Source: Methylacidiphilum caldifontis
GTDB taxonomy: Bacteria > Verrucomicrobiota > Verrucomicrobiia > Methylacidiphilales > Methylacidiphilaceae
Assembly: GCF_017310505.1 (NCBI RefSeq)
Contig: NZ_CP065957.1
Location: 1,736,001 to 1,800,000, forward strand
DNA length: 64,000 bases
Reading direction: 5' to 3'
Made by a program: the position numbers and the translations under genes. This document shows positions 17,379 through 27,479 of this stretch, piece after piece. How positions within the stretch are numbered: the first letter of the stretch is position 1; every line of letters starts with the position of its first letter. Under the pieces are notes generated by a model. That model did no database searches, was not told the origin of the DNA, and was given only the letters and a program-made list of their open reading frames with translations.

Positions 17379-17972
17379 ATGAGTCAAAAAGTTCAGTCTT
17401 CACAATTAAAAAAAGCTAGTCATTGGATATGTGGGAAACGTAGTTTGAAAATAAAACAGCAAGACTCTTTTTTTGCTTTTTCTATAGGAGGCAGAAATAA
17501 AATTTTATCAGCGATTATATTTCTTATTCCCGTCTGTCTTTTAGCTCAAACTGCACCTATTCCCCAAGTCAAAGATTTGCCTCCATTGCGCATAACAAAA
17601 GAACCTAATGCTGCTCAACCCATTCCAGAGCTTAAAGTTCCTATCGAAAAATTTTTTAATCAAATGCTTCAAGGAGACATTGAAAGGGCTTTTCAGGAAC
17701 TTTTGGTGAATAGCCGACTTGCTTCCAGGCATGAAAACATAAACATGCTTATGGATAAAACAAGCCAGGCAATGTCCTACTATGGGAAAGCAGATTCTTT
17801 TGAAATCTATGATTCAAGATCCTTTGGAAGCCGACTTTATGTAATTACCTATTTATTAAATCTAGAACTGCAGCCGTTGCGCTGGAGATTTGTTTATTAT
17901 AAACCTGATAAAGTATGGAAACTCATTGATATCAGAGTGGATGATTCCCTGGAGGACTTAATCAGTAAATAA
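17379..17972 (+). CDS. Hypothetical exported protein
   Basis: This 197-residue protein has a hydrophobic segment at about residues 42-57 ending in LLAQTAP, which resembles a signal peptide set unusually deep. A Shine-Dalgarno-like AGGAGG at 17486-17491 lies inside the gene and precedes an in-frame ATT at 17502, but a start there would remove the positive charges a signal peptide needs, so I keep the ATG. The mature part is about 140 residues of mixed helix and strand. It ends with LRWRFVYYKPDKVWKLIDIRVDD, suggestive of a small NTF2-like fold. Its 3' end overlaps the convergent coaD by 15 nt. No function assigned. Confidence 0.6.
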   Translation: MSQKVQSSQLKKASHWICGKRSLKIKQQDSFFAFSIGGRNKILSAIIFLIPVCLLAQTAPIPQVKDLPPLRITKEPNAAQPIPELKVPIEKFFNQMLQGDIERAFQELLVNSRLASRHENINMLMDKTSQAMSYYGKADSFEIYDSRSFGSRLYVITYLLNLELQPLRWRFVYYKPDKVWKLIDIRVDDSLEDLISK

Positions 17973-18500
17973 CTTTTTATCATGACGAACAGGCGATGTG
18001 ATAGGCCCGGAGTTCCTTTTCATATTTTTTTGTTGGAGAGCCTGCATAACTACCTCTGGAACAAAGGCAGATATTTCACCTCCTAATCTACTAATTTCCT
18101 TGACGAGAGAAGAGCTCAGATAAATATGGTTATCTTCAGGCATAAGAAAAATAGTTTCAATTTCAGGCTTAAGCCTCCTATTCATCAAGGCGAGCTGGAA
18201 TTCACTCTCGAAGTCAGATACTGCGCGTAAGCCTCGAATAATGGCACAGCAATTAAGTTCCTTTGCAAAATCAACCGTAAGCCCAGAATAAGGAAGGGCA
18301 GTGGCATTAGAGAATGGCAGGGTTTTTAAAGTCCTTTCTACCAGGTATATTCTTTCGTCCAGCTTAAATAATGTTTCTTTTGGAGTTTGACCGGAAACCC
18401 CTATGATGACCTCGTCAAATAGACGGACCGCTTTGGCTATAACATCGACATGTCCAAGGGTAATCGGATCGAAAGTTCCAGGATAAAGGACCCTTTTCAT
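17958..18500 (-). CDS. coaD: Phosphopantetheine adenylyltransferase
   Basis: This enzyme makes dephospho-CoA from 4'-phosphopantetheine and ATP, the penultimate step of CoA synthesis. The N-terminus YPGTFDPITLGHVDVIAKA contains the nucleotidyltransferase TxGH motif, and YLSSSLVKEISRLGG is the second family motif. At 180 residues it is slightly longer than usual because of a basic tail. It overlaps the murA stop region by 4 nt and ends the long minus-strand operon. CoaE, the next enzyme of the pathway, is encoded separately in this window. Confidence 0.95.
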   Translation of the reverse strand: MKRVLYPGTFDPITLGHVDVIAKAVRLFDEVIIGVSGQTPKETLFKLDERIYLVERTLKTLPFSNATALPYSGLTVDFAKELNCCAIIRGLRAVSDFESEFQLALMNRRLKPEIETIFLMPEDNHIYLSSSLVKEISRLGGEISAFVPEVVMQALQQKNMKRNSGPITSPVRHDKKLFTD

Positions 18501-19762
18501 ATTTTTGAATAAACTCTGCTAATATGGGCTCCAACAGAAGACAGTTTTTGATCAATTTTTTCATATCCCCTGTCTATGTGATAAACGCGATGAACTTCTG
18601 TGGTGTTTTCCGCGACCAGGCCTGCAAGAACAAGAGCAGCAGATGCCCTCAGATCAGAGGCCATAACGGGAGCTCCACTCAACCGTTCTATGCCATGTAT
18701 AATGACTTCGCTTTGATAAAACTCAATGTTGGCTCCCAGCCGCTTGAGTTCACTAATGTGCATGAATCGGTTGGGAAATATATTTTCGACAACTTTGCTT
18801 GTTCCCTCCGCAATGGTTGCCATGGCACAGAATTGTGCCTGCATATCGGTTGGGAAACCTGGATAAGCCGCAGTCACAATTTCAAAAGCTCTCAAAGGGC
18901 CAGATCGTGATACTCTTAGACCGGTATTTTCTATTTCTATACTTACCCCACAGTCTTTAAGCTTTTCAAGGACACTTTTCATGTGTTGGACAGGAGCTTG
19001 TTCAAGAAGCAAATTGCCTTTTGTCATCGCTGCAGCTACAGCAAACGTTCCCGCCTCAATTCTATCAGTAATAATGGTGTATTCACAACCATGGAGTTCT
19101 TTTATTCCTTCAATAACTAACCGTTGGGTACCCATGCCACTAATTTTGGCTCCCATTGCAGAGAGAAAATGGGCTAAGTCTTCAACTTCAGGCTCACAGG
19201 CTGCTCCTTCAATTATTGTTGTTCCTTCAGCCTGACATGCAGCCATCATCACGTTATCCGTACCCAGAACCGTTGATCCATATTTTCCTTTCAAGTTAAT
19301 CGATGTTCCCTGCAGTTTCCCTCCATGAGCTACGACATCTCCTTTGATAATCTCTATGTCAGCGCCTAGTTTCTGTAGCCCCATGATATGGAGATCGATA
19401 GGCCTGTCCCCAATTACGCATCCTCCCGGTAAAGAGACTCTTGCTTTTCCACAGCGGGCAATCAAAGGTCCAAGGATGCAAATGGAAGCTCTCATTTTCC
19501 GTACTAGATCGTAAGGGGCTGTTGAATTTACAATCTTGTTCTTTACCCTGACTGTACCTTTGTCGTAATGAACTTGGGCTCCAAGGAATTTTAGAATTTC
19601 TAACATGTAACGGATGTCGCTTAGGTTAGGAACCCGATGAATAACACATTCCTCTGGAGTCAACAACGTTGCTGCAAGAATAGGTAGAGCGGAATTTTTC
19701 GAACCACTAATGGTAATCTTTCCAGATAAAGGATTCCCGCCTTTAATAATGAATTTCTCCAC
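18497..19762 (-). CDS. murA: UDP-N-acetylglucosamine 1-carboxyvinyltransferase
   Basis: MurA transfers enolpyruvate from PEP to UDP-GlcNAc, the first committed step of peptidoglycan synthesis. It has the expected length of 421 residues. The active-site loop LPGGCVIGDRP places the catalytic Cys at position 115, matching the fosfomycin-sensitive form rather than the Asp variant. Other landmarks are GSKNSALPILAA near the start and the C-terminal DLRASAALVLAGL. The start is GTG at 19762, chosen because it gives the standard N-terminus MEKFIIKGG. The first 20 nt overlap the prmC 3' end. Confidence 0.96.
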   Translation of the reverse strand: MEKFIIKGGNPLSGKITISGSKNSALPILAATLLTPEECVIHRVPNLSDIRYMLEILKFLGAQVHYDKGTVRVKNKIVNSTAPYDLVRKMRASICILGPLIARCGKARVSLPGGCVIGDRPIDLHIMGLQKLGADIEIIKGDVVAHGGKLQGTSINLKGKYGSTVLGTDNVMMAACQAEGTTIIEGAACEPEVEDLAHFLSAMGAKISGMGTQRLVIEGIKELHGCEYTIITDRIEAGTFAVAAAMTKGNLLLEQAPVQHMKSVLEKLKDCGVSIEIENTGLRVSRSGPLRAFEIVTAAYPGFPTDMQAQFCAMATIAEGTSKVVENIFPNRFMHISELKRLGANIEFYQSEVIIHGIERLSGAPVMASDLRASAALVLAGLVAENTTEVHRVYHIDRGYEKIDQKLSSVGAHISRVYSKI

Positions 19763-20582
19763 AGCTTTTTCCTACTATAACTCTCTCCATTTGGGAAAGA
19801 TCTTTTTTTACTTGGATAATAGAAAATTGATGATCAAGCAAAAATTGATTGACTTTTGAAAACTGTCCATCTCCAATTTCAAGGATAATATAGCGGCATC
19901 TGTTTTTTGCTTGAGATATTAATTTCTTAATAAGCTCTAATCCCTCGTTTCCTCCATCTAAAGCTAAAGCTGGTTCAAATTGTATTTCGGCAGAAAGTTG
20001 AGGAAGCATTTCAGTGGGGATATAAGGAAGATTAGCAACAATGAGCTCAAAAAAATCCACTGGAGGATTGTTTAACAGGTCATCTTGATAAAAGAAAAGA
20101 TTGTTTAAATTCTTCCCATTTTTTTTTGCAATATCAATCGCTTCACTACTTATATCTGTTCCATAAAAAGATAGCCCTGGACAAAATTTTGCCAGTGTAA
20201 CAACTATTGCCCCACTTCCAGTTCCTACGTCTAGGATTGGACCCCTAATTTTAGGCATCAGGTTTAAAGCAGCTTCCACGACATATTCGGTTTCAGGCCT
20301 GGGAATAAGCACAGCGGGGCTAACATGGATTTTTTCCCCATAGAACGAGCTATAGCCAAGGATATAACTAACGGGCTCTCCAGTAGCCCTCCTTTCTATC
20401 CTTTCCCAAATTCGATCAGCAGTCTGTGGGTCTATAGACAGCTTAGGTAATATATACAAAGAAAGCCTGTCAATATTGAGAGAGTCTGAAAAGATAAGTT
20501 CACAGGAGAGTCTTGGAGAGTCAATTTTTTTTTCTTTTAGGTATTCCAAGGCTTTCTTAAACAGTAAGCGGCTTTCCACCAT
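19743..20582 (-). CDS. prmC: Release factor glutamine methyltransferase
   Basis: PrmC (HemK) methylates the Gln of the GGQ motif in release factors using S-adenosylmethionine. The 279-residue protein has an N-terminal helical domain, the SAM-binding motif ILDVGTGSGAIVVTLA and the catalytic tetrapeptide as NLPY (in VANLPYIP) instead of the commoner NPPY. Variation at that second position is tolerated in some phyla. It overlaps prfA, which encodes its substrate, by 26 nt, so coupling is expected. Confidence 0.94.
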   Translation of the reverse strand: MVESRLLFKKALEYLKEKKIDSPRLSCELIFSDSLNIDRLSLYILPKLSIDPQTADRIWERIERRATGEPVSYILGYSSFYGEKIHVSPAVLIPRPETEYVVEAALNLMPKIRGPILDVGTGSGAIVVTLAKFCPGLSFYGTDISSEAIDIAKKNGKNLNNLFFYQDDLLNNPPVDFFELIVANLPYIPTEMLPQLSAEIQFEPALALDGGNEGLELIKKLISQAKNRCRYIILEIGDGQFSKVNQFLLDHQFSIIQVKKDLSQMERVIVGKSCGEIHY

Positions 20583-21690
20583 CTTTTGATAATTCGAACC
20601 GATTGTCTTCTTCAGCTAGTTCATGGGCAATTCTCAACTCCATTTCTTTCTGAATGAGTTGATCGACTATCGGGTCAATATCTCCATCCATAAAAGATTG
20701 CAAGTTATAAAGAGTAACCGGTATTCTATGATCGGTAACGCGGCCTTGAGGAAAGTTATAAGTCCTAATTTTTTCAGTTCTTTCCCCACTACCAATCATG
20801 CTTTTTCTTTCTAGGGCACGCTTCTGGGCCTCTTCTTCTTGCTTTTTTGAAAGGAGCCTAGCTTTAAGAATTTTTAAGGCTTTTTCTTTGTTTTTTATTT
20901 GAGATCTTTCATCCTGGCATCTGACCATGATTCCTGAAGGGATATGGAAAATCTGTACAGCTGAATCGGTCGTATTAACTCCTTGCCCTCCTGGTCCGCT
21001 TGCTCTACAAACTTCTATTCGCAGATCTTCAGCTTTTAGATCTAATTCAACTTCCTCGGGTTCTAGAAGCACAGCAACGGTTGCTGTCGAAGTATGGATT
21101 CTTCCTTGTGATTCTGTTGCAGGAACCCTTTGTACTCTATGAACCCCAGATTCAAATCTCATTTTCTTAAAAGCATCTTTGCCTTGAATAGAAAAAATAA
21201 TTTCTTTTACTCCACCTAGATCACTGGGGCTGAAATGAAGCAATTCGAGTTTCCACCCTTTTTTTTCGATATATTTACTATACATCCTATATAAATCGGC
21301 TGCGAAAAGAGCAGCTTCTTCGCCTCCTGTTCCCGCTCGTATTTCAATAATTACGTTTTTCGAATTTTTATTTTCTTCAGATGGAAAAAGGTTGGAGAGG
21401 ATATCAATAGTCAGATCGTGTATTTTCTGTTCGAGTTTAATGATTTCTTGTTGGGCCAACTCTTGGATTTCTGGATCAACACTTTCTTTGATTAAACTTT
21501 CTACAGAGGACTTAGCATTCCTAATTTTTTCCAACTCTTTATAAAGATCAAGAGTTTCTTTGAGCCGAGTATGCTCTTTTGCCATCTCAATGGCTTTGGA
21601 TGGATCAGTGTAGATCTCTTCTCTAGAGAGTTCTGTTTGAAGTTTGTCGAACTTTGTTTGGATTTTCTTGATGTACTGATCTAATTGCAT
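20557..21690 (-). CDS. prfA: Peptide chain release factor 1
   Basis: RF1 terminates translation at UAA and UAG. The GGQ motif is in ASGPGGQGVNTTDSAV, and the stop-codon recognition motif PAT is in RVQRVPATESQGRIHTST. This identifies RF1, not RF2. At 377 residues it is slightly longer than the E. coli protein. It is followed by prmC with overlap, a widespread arrangement. It lies 60 nt after rpmE. Confidence 0.96.
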   Translation of the reverse strand: MQLDQYIKKIQTKFDKLQTELSREEIYTDPSKAIEMAKEHTRLKETLDLYKELEKIRNAKSSVESLIKESVDPEIQELAQQEIIKLEQKIHDLTIDILSNLFPSEENKNSKNVIIEIRAGTGGEEAALFAADLYRMYSKYIEKKGWKLELLHFSPSDLGGVKEIIFSIQGKDAFKKMRFESGVHRVQRVPATESQGRIHTSTATVAVLLEPEEVELDLKAEDLRIEVCRASGPGGQGVNTTDSAVQIFHIPSGIMVRCQDERSQIKNKEKALKILKARLLSKKQEEEAQKRALERKSMIGSGERTEKIRTYNFPQGRVTDHRIPVTLYNLQSFMDGDIDPIVDQLIQKEMELRIAHELAEEDNRFELSKDGGKPLTV

Positions 21691-21750
21691 GAACCCGAAA
21701 AAGAGGAAAGCTATTAAAAAAAGATATAAAAAGAGATATAAAGAAGAAGT

Positions 21751-21993
21751 TTATTTCGACTTCTTCTTTCTTTTTGATGATTCACCAATAAGAGAAACTT
21801 TACCAAAGCGTCTTGCAAATTTTTCGACTCTTCCCGCAGTATCGACAAATTTTTGCTGACCTGTAAATAAAGGATGGCATGAAGCACATATGCCAATTCG
21901 AATAGAGGGCTTTGTTGATTTAGTCGTATACACGGCACCACAGGCACAACTAATTGTGGTTTCTTGATATTTGGGATGAATGTCTTTTTTCAT
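21751..21993 (-). CDS. rpmE: 50S ribosomal protein L31
   Basis: This is L31 with [11 protein letters not shown] at its start and four zinc-binding cysteines (CAC and CASC) followed by HPLFTG, the zinc-bound (C+) form. The basic tail KRKKKSK is longer than usual. I start at the ATG at 21993 because MKKDIHP is the conserved N-terminus. An upstream TTG at 22002 would add only three residues and neither has a clear ribosome-binding site. The rpmE-prfA order is common in bacteria. Confidence 0.94.
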   Translation of the reverse strand: MKKDIHPKYQETTISCACGAVYTTKSTKPSIRIGICASCHPLFTGQQKFVDTAGRVEKFARRFGKVSLIGESSKRKKKSK

Positions 21994-22025
21994 TAAAATC
22001 AAAGAAATATAATATTAATTTATAC

Positions 22026-23270
22026 TTATTCAAATCTTTTTATTATTATACAGGCATTGTGCCCGCCAAAACCGAAGGAATTGTTCATGGCAATTTTTAC
22101 TTTTTGTTCACGGGCTACATTCGGAACATAATCGAGATCGCATTGTGGATCGGGTTCTTCTAAATTTATTGTAGGGGGAATAACTCCCTCTTCCATTGTT
22201 TTTATACAGGCTATAAGTTCTACCGCTCCTGCTGCGCCTAAAAGATGACCTGTCATTGATTTTGTCGAACTTATCGGTATTGAATAAGCATGTTTACCCA
22301 AAGCTTGTTTAATGGCCATGGTTTCGCAAACATCTCCAGGGATAGTGCTAGTGGCATGAGCATTAATATAGTTGATTTCTTCGGGGTTAATTTGGGCTTT
22401 TTTTATAGCCATGACCATTGCACGGGTTGCTCCTTCCCCGGAAGGATCTGGGGCAGTAATATGGTGAGCATCAGCCGAAAGCCCATATCCAATTATTTCT
22501 GCATGAATAGGACCATTTCTCTTTTTAGCATGTTCCATCTCTTCTAGCACGACAACTCCAGCCCCTTCACTTAAAACAAAGCCATCACGGTTTTTATCAA
22601 AGGGCCGAGAAGCTCTTTGAGGATCGTTATTCCTAAGGCTTAAAGCCTTCATGTTTGAGAATCCAGCAAGTCCTAAAGGAACAATAGAGGCTTCAGAACC
22701 GCCAGCAATGATGATATCGGCATCCCCATCCATAATAATACGGTATGCCTCACCGATTGAATGAGCTGCAGAGGCACAAGCGGTGACAATTGAAAAATTG
22801 GGTCCTTTTAAATTATATTCAATGGCAATCATTCCTGATGCCATATTGGAAATCATCATGGGGATCATAAGAGGGCTGCATCGAGATGGTCCTTTAGTCA
22901 GAAGAACGCTATGCTGATCCTCTAATGTCTTTAAACCACCGATTCCTGAGCTAACAATGACCCCAATTTTTGTACTATCCTCCTTGTCAAAATCTATGCC
23001 ACTGCTTTCAATGGCTTCTTTGCCGGCAGCCATGGCGAATTGAACAAAGCGGTCGGCTCTACGGGCGTCTTTAGGGTTTTTAAAGTATTTTGTAGGATTA
23101 AAATTGCGTACCTCTCCTCCGAATTTACAATCAAAATCAGCTGTATCAAAAGCGGTAATTATCCCTATACCACTTTTCCCATTTTTCAAACTATTCCAGA
23201 ATTCCTGGACATTGTTTCCGTTGGGACTAATGATCCCCATCCCGCTAATGACCACTCTCCTTTTGCTCAT
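22026..23270 (-). CDS. fabF: 3-oxoacyl-ACP synthase II
   Basis: FabF condenses malonyl-ACP with acyl-ACP in fatty-acid elongation. The Cys-His-His triad is complete: Cys165 in VTACASAAHS, His305 in INAHATSTIPGD and His342 in MTGHLLGAAG. Length (414) and N-terminus (RRVVISGMGIISPNG) are standard. It follows acpP by 34 nt in the fabD-fabG-acpP-fabF cluster. Confidence 0.96.
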   Translation of the reverse strand: MSKRRVVISGMGIISPNGNNVQEFWNSLKNGKSGIGIITAFDTADFDCKFGGEVRNFNPTKYFKNPKDARRADRFVQFAMAAGKEAIESSGIDFDKEDSTKIGVIVSSGIGGLKTLEDQHSVLLTKGPSRCSPLMIPMMISNMASGMIAIEYNLKGPNFSIVTACASAAHSIGEAYRIIMDGDADIIIAGGSEASIVPLGLAGFSNMKALSLRNNDPQRASRPFDKNRDGFVLSEGAGVVVLEEMEHAKKRNGPIHAEIIGYGLSADAHHITAPDPSGEGATRAMVMAIKKAQINPEEINYINAHATSTIPGDVCETMAIKQALGKHAYSIPISSTKSMTGHLLGAAGAVELIACIKTMEEGVIPPTINLEEPDPQCDLDYVPNVAREQKVKIAMNNSFGFGGHNACIIIKRFE

Positions 23271-23304
23271 AGATTACAGCCCGCTTTGTTGGCTTCCCTC
23301 CAAT

Positions 23305-23562
23305 TTATTCACTTTCTTCTTCGAGATTTTCTTCAATATATCGAATTACATCCCCAACGGTTTGCAATTTTTCAGCTTCTTCATCTGGAACTTCAACATT
23401 GAATTCCTCTTCAAAAGCCATGACTAGTTCAACGGTATCTAGGGAGTCAGCGCCTAAATCCTCAATAAACCGTGCTTTAGAAGTAACCTGTTCGGGATTT
23501 ACTCCAAGCTGTTCAACAATAATATTTTTTACTCTTTCTTCGATCGATTTTTTTTCTGCCAT
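23305..23562 (-). CDS. acpP: Acyl carrier protein
   Basis: This acidic protein of 85 residues carries the 4'-phosphopantetheine arm on Ser40 in the motif [13 protein letters not shown]. It shuttles acyl chains in fatty-acid and lipid A synthesis. The ATG at 23562 is preferred because GGAGG lies 5 nt upstream. A GTG at 23574 would overlap that ribosome-binding site. It is placed between fabG and fabF, as in many bacteria. Confidence 0.96.
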   Translation of the reverse strand: MAEKKSIEERVKNIIVEQLGVNPEQVTSKARFIEDLGADSLDTVELVMAFEEEFNVEVPDEEAEKLQTVGDVIRYIEENLEEESE

Positions 23563-23650
23563 ATTTTCCTCCACTATGAAAATTTTCCTCCAGTTTATGA
23601 GATATTCTTTTTAATCATCTAAAAAGTTTTTGCAATTTCGTATGTAAAGT

Positions 23651-24391
23651 TTATGCAAGTAATCCTCCATCAATGACAAAAGTTTGTCCAGTGATATAAT
23701 CACCACCTGGACCCAACAAGAATGCTGCTAGTTTTGCTACTTCTTCGACTTTCCCAAATCTTCCTAAAGGAATTTCTTTGAGAATTTTTTCTTTTCTTTC
23801 AAGAGAAAGACCCTCAGTCATATCCGTCTCTATAAAACCCGGACAGATCGCATTGCAGGTTATGCCTTTGGGTCCAAGTTCCTTGGCTACTGTTCGAGTT
23901 AAGCCAATGAGTCCAGCCTTGGATGCAGAATAATTGGCCTGCCCAGGAATTCCGATTAATCCAGAAATAGAACTGATGTTCAAAATCCTGCCAAATCCTC
24001 TTGAAAGAAAGTGTTTTCCTACCCATTTTATTAGGAAAAAGGAAGCCTTCAAATTCGTGTTTAATACCTTATCCCAATCTTCCTCACTCATACGCAATAG
24101 CAATCTGTCTTCTGTTATCCCCGCATTATTAACCAAGAAATCTAATTGTCCAAATTCTTTCAAAATTTCATCGATAGTTTTTTTCAACTGAGAAATTGCA
24201 GAAATGTCAAGAGCATATCCTTTGGCATGAACTCCTAGATTTTTTAACATTTTTTCTGTTTGTTCTAAATGGGAAGGATTTTTACTTATAAAAGCAATAG
24301 AGGTTCCCTGTATAGCTAATTCTGTTGCTATAGCTTTCCCTATGCCTCGACTCGCTCCTGTAATGAGAGCAACCTTATCTTTTAAGCTCAT
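23651..24391 (-). CDS. fabG: 3-oxoacyl-ACP reductase
   Basis: This is the NADPH-dependent short-chain reductase of fatty-acid elongation, 246 residues. It shows the cofactor motif TGASRGIGKA (residues 11-20), NNAG, and the catalytic Ser near 141 with Tyr154 and Lys158 in YSASK. The C-terminus ITGQTFVIDGGLLA is typical. Its start overlaps the fabD end by 17 nt, which implies coupling. Confidence 0.95.
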   Translation of the reverse strand: MSLKDKVALITGASRGIGKAIATELAIQGTSIAFISKNPSHLEQTEKMLKNLGVHAKGYALDISAISQLKKTIDEILKEFGQLDFLVNNAGITEDRLLLRMSEEDWDKVLNTNLKASFFLIKWVGKHFLSRGFGRILNISSISGLIGIPGQANYSASKAGLIGLTRTVAKELGPKGITCNAICPGFIETDMTEGLSLERKEKILKEIPLGRFGKVEEVAKLAAFLLGPGGDYITGQTFVIDGGLLA

Positions 24392-25301
24392 ATTTTAACT
24401 CACTCAATGCCTCCACTTTCGATATGCTCAGACAACGTGAATGGGGATTTATTTTTTTCAAGAAATTTCCAAAAATTTTTCTTGGAGAAATTTCAATAAA
24501 GAGTTCTATGCCCCAATCAAGCATAAAATGCAAACTTTCTTCCCAAAGAACAGCGCTACAAATCTGTTTGCTCAAAGTATAGCGGATTTCATCAACATTA
24601 TGTGCTGTTGATGCATTTAGATTTGATATTACTGGTACTGAAGGCATCTTCAGCTCTATTTCTTTGAGGAAATCGTAGAACGCCTTTGATGCTCCAGTCA
24701 TAAAAGAGCTATGGAAAGCTCCAGATACATCCAGGGGGATTATTTTTTTAATGTTTTCTTCACGGGCTATTTGAATAGCCTTTGAAATAGAATCATGAGA
24801 GCCGCTCAGAACCTGTTGATCGGGACTGTTGTAATTAGCCAGCTCGCATCCTGATTTAAAAGCGATTGATTCAGTTTGTTTTCTTGATGAACCAATGAGA
24901 GCAACCATTTTGCCAGGATTCTTTTCTGAGGATTCTTGGATGAGCTGGGCTCTTCGTTTAACAAGCTTAAGACCGGTTAGAAAATCAAAACTTCCGCCTG
25001 CTGCATAAGCTGTAAGTTCTCCAAGAGATAGCCCAGCCAACACCAATATATCTATGCCCTCTATTTCCTTACACAAAATTTTATATACAGCATATCCATA
25101 AACGAAAAGAGCGGGTTGACAGTAAAGAGTTTGGGTTAACTCCTTTTCTGGGCCGTAGAACGATAATTGGGTTAATGGGAAATTGAGTTCTTTTTCCGCT
25201 TCCAGGTACAAATCCTTAACAAGAGGGTAACATTCAAAAAAATCTTTACCCATCCCTACCTTTTGGGCTCCTTGTCCACAAAACAATAATCCAATCCGCA
25301 T
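24375..25301 (-). CDS. fabD: Malonyl-CoA:ACP transacylase
   Basis: FabD loads malonate from CoA onto ACP. The 308-residue protein has the N-terminal FCGQGAQKVGMG, the nucleophile Ser92 in AGLSLGELTAY and the catalytic His in SGAFHSSFM near residue 198. It is the first gene of the fab cluster and lies 55 nt after nth. Confidence 0.95.
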   Translation of the reverse strand: MRIGLLFCGQGAQKVGMGKDFFECYPLVKDLYLEAEKELNFPLTQLSFYGPEKELTQTLYCQPALFVYGYAVYKILCKEIEGIDILVLAGLSLGELTAYAAGGSFDFLTGLKLVKRRAQLIQESSEKNPGKMVALIGSSRKQTESIAFKSGCELANYNSPDQQVLSGSHDSISKAIQIAREENIKKIIPLDVSGAFHSSFMTGASKAFYDFLKEIELKMPSVPVISNLNASTAHNVDEIRYTLSKQICSAVLWEESLHFMLDWGIELFIEISPRKIFGNFLKKINPHSRCLSISKVEALSELKYELKR

Positions 25302-25356
25302 GATAGATGAAAAAATAGAGTACAGATGTTTTTGGTCAAATCTTATTGCTAGGAAA

Positions 25357-26055
25357 TTATTGACTTACTCCTATTTTGGGACAGATGGGGTTAAGTTCGC
25401 AATGAGGGCAATCGGGATTTCTAGCTTTACATCTTTTTCTTCCGTGCCAGATCAGCTGATTACTAAATTCAGCCCATTGTTCTTTAGGGATACAGCGCAT
25501 CAAGTCAACCTCTATCTTTTCTGGTTGTTTTTCTTTTGTCAATCCCAACCTGAAAGCCACTCGGCTAACATGGGTATCTACCACAACGCCCTCGTTTATT
25601 CCAAAGGCATTGCCTAGAACCACATTAGCGGTTTTCCGACCTACCCCAGGTAATTCGACAAGCATATTCATTTGGGAAGGGACTTTGCCATTAAATTTTG
25701 AACAAATAAGGCTACAAGCATTCTTAATATTTTTTGCTTTCGTTTTATAGAATCCAAGGCTATGGATCATCTCCTCTAATTCTTCTATAGGAGCAGAAGC
25801 GTAATCTTCAGCTGTTCGATATTTATGAAACAGCTTCTTGGTGACCAGATTAACCTGTTCATCGGTACATCGTGCAGAAAGAATGGTGGCAATAAGTAAC
25901 TCTAAGGGGTTTGTATATAAAAGAGCAGGTTTTGAGTCAGGATATGTATTTTTTAGAATAGCCAGAATTTTTTCTATTCTTTCTTTTTCATTCAAATTGA
26001 TTTGGCTATTAGCTAAAGAAACAGTGTCCTTTGAACGTAGCTGGTTTTTTTTCAC
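25357..26055 (-). CDS. nth: Endonuclease III
   Basis: This bifunctional DNA glycosylase/AP lyase removes oxidised pyrimidines. The helix-hairpin-helix LPGVGRKTANVVL holds catalytic Lys141, and Asp160 lies in VVDTHVSRVAFRLGL. The 4Fe-4S ligands Cys209, 216, 219 and 225 follow the C-x6-C-x2-C-x5-C pattern. A 20-residue polar N-terminal extension precedes the conserved core. It lies 14 nt after rimO on the same strand. Confidence 0.95.
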   Translation of the reverse strand: MKKNQLRSKDTVSLANSQINLNEKERIEKILAILKNTYPDSKPALLYTNPLELLIATILSARCTDEQVNLVTKKLFHKYRTAEDYASAPIEELEEMIHSLGFYKTKAKNIKNACSLICSKFNGKVPSQMNMLVELPGVGRKTANVVLGNAFGINEGVVVDTHVSRVAFRLGLTKEKQPEKIEVDLMRCIPKEQWAEFSNQLIWHGRKRCKARNPDCPHCELNPICPKIGVSQ

Positions 26056-26069
26056 AAGCCATCCTTATC

Positions 26070-27407
26070 TTATTGGGCAATCAGGTCGTATTCTTTAAAC
26101 CCTATAATTTTAACTTCTGCAAAATGACCAGCAGGAAGAGAATAGGGAACATGAACAAGACAATCTATGTCTGGGGCATCCCATTCGGTTCGAGCTAAAC
26201 CAGGAGCATCAACCAATACCTTTAGGGATCTTCCCACAAGCCCTTTGTTTTTTTCCTCAACGATTTGTTTTTGGAGTTCCATAATTTTCTTTGCCCGTCT
26301 TTTTTTTATGGCTTCAGGAATTTTGCCGATCATTTTTTCAGCTTTTGTTCCTTCTTCAGCAGAGTAAGGGAATACACCAAGCCTGTCAAATTTGAATGTA
26401 GAAATAAACGAATAGAGTTTTTGAAAGTCTTCTTCTGACTCTCCAGGAAATCCTACTATTAATGTTGTTCTTATAGCCGCATTTTTAACTTTACTGCGGA
26501 TTTCTGAAAGAAGTTCTTGAATATAGGATTCTTCTGTTTTTCTCTGCATTCTCTGTAGGATAGGATCAGAAATATGCTGAATGGGAATATCTATATATTT
26601 TGTGATTTTTGAAGAGTTGCTAAACTTTTCTATTAAAGAGGTTGTCCAATGGGCGGGATGGGTATAAAGAAGCCGAATCCAGAAATCTCCATCAATGGCT
26701 TCCAAACTGTCTAATAAATCTACAAGCAGAGAGGATCTGTCAGGGGATAGATCCTGTCCATAGAAAGTCGTATCTTGAGAAATCAGGATGATTTCTTTGA
26801 TCCCTCTCTGGATCATGGACTCTGCTTCTGCAACCACTGACTTTATTGATCGACTCCGATATCGACCTCTAATTTTTGGAATAATACAAAAGGTACATGG
26901 ATGATTACATCCCTCGGCGATCTTTATATAGCCAAAGTGCAAGGGAGTGAGTTGAAACCGTGGATGATCAAAATCAGGAATAAATCGGGGAGATATATTT
27001 AATGAGGGATTTTTTTTACAGTCAGAATTTTTATCAAGCAGTTGTTTTAAATGGATGTCGATTTTAGGAACTTCATCAAGCCCCAAAAAGAGGTCTACTT
27101 CAGGGAGTAAAGTTGAAAGCTCTTCACCGTATCGTTGGAAAAGGCAGCCTGTGACCACTATTTTTTGTTTTTTGGCAACAGTGTCTCTTCTATGAATGGC
27201 ACTGAGAATAGTGTCAATCGATTCCTTTTTAGCGGGTGATATAAAACCACAGGTATTGATTAACAAAATATCAGCGTGATGGGCAGAAGGGGTTAAAACA
27301 GCACCCGCTTCAAGCAGTTTTCCAAGCATGACCTCTGAATCAACGAGATTTTTAGAGCATCCCAAAGAGATCATTGCCACAATTGTACCAGAAAGATCAG
27401 CTTCCAT
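26070..27407 (-). CDS. rimO: Ribosomal protein S12 methylthiotransferase
   Basis: This is a radical SAM methylthiotransferase that modifies an Asp of ribosomal protein S12. The radical SAM cluster motif is Cys167, Cys171 and Cys174 in [21 protein letters not shown]. The second cluster uses Cys17, Cys53 and Cys88 of the N-terminal domain. A C-terminal TRAM-like domain binds the substrate. The N-terminal [20 protein letters not shown] distinguishes RimO from the tRNA enzyme MiaB. Length (445) is standard. Confidence 0.94.
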   Translation of the reverse strand: MEADLSGTIVAMISLGCSKNLVDSEVMLGKLLEAGAVLTPSAHHADILLINTCGFISPAKKESIDTILSAIHRRDTVAKKQKIVVTGCLFQRYGEELSTLLPEVDLFLGLDEVPKIDIHLKQLLDKNSDCKKNPSLNISPRFIPDFDHPRFQLTPLHFGYIKIAEGCNHPCTFCIIPKIRGRYRSRSIKSVVAEAESMIQRGIKEIILISQDTTFYGQDLSPDRSSLLVDLLDSLEAIDGDFWIRLLYTHPAHWTTSLIEKFSNSSKITKYIDIPIQHISDPILQRMQRKTEESYIQELLSEIRSKVKNAAIRTTLIVGFPGESEEDFQKLYSFISTFKFDRLGVFPYSAEEGTKAEKMIGKIPEAIKKRRAKKIMELQKQIVEEKNKGLVGRSLKVLVDAPGLARTEWDAPDIDCLVHVPYSLPAGHFAEVKIIGFKEYDLIAQ

Positions 27408-27479
27408 AAAAACAAGGTTTATTTTTCAATAAGCTAAAAGAAAAGAGGGCAATAAAACAGAATCATAAGTGGATGGTTA

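Noticed and set aside
23563-23574. GTG start for acpP four codons upstream
   Set aside because: It lies within the GGAGG ribosome-binding site of the standard ATG start.
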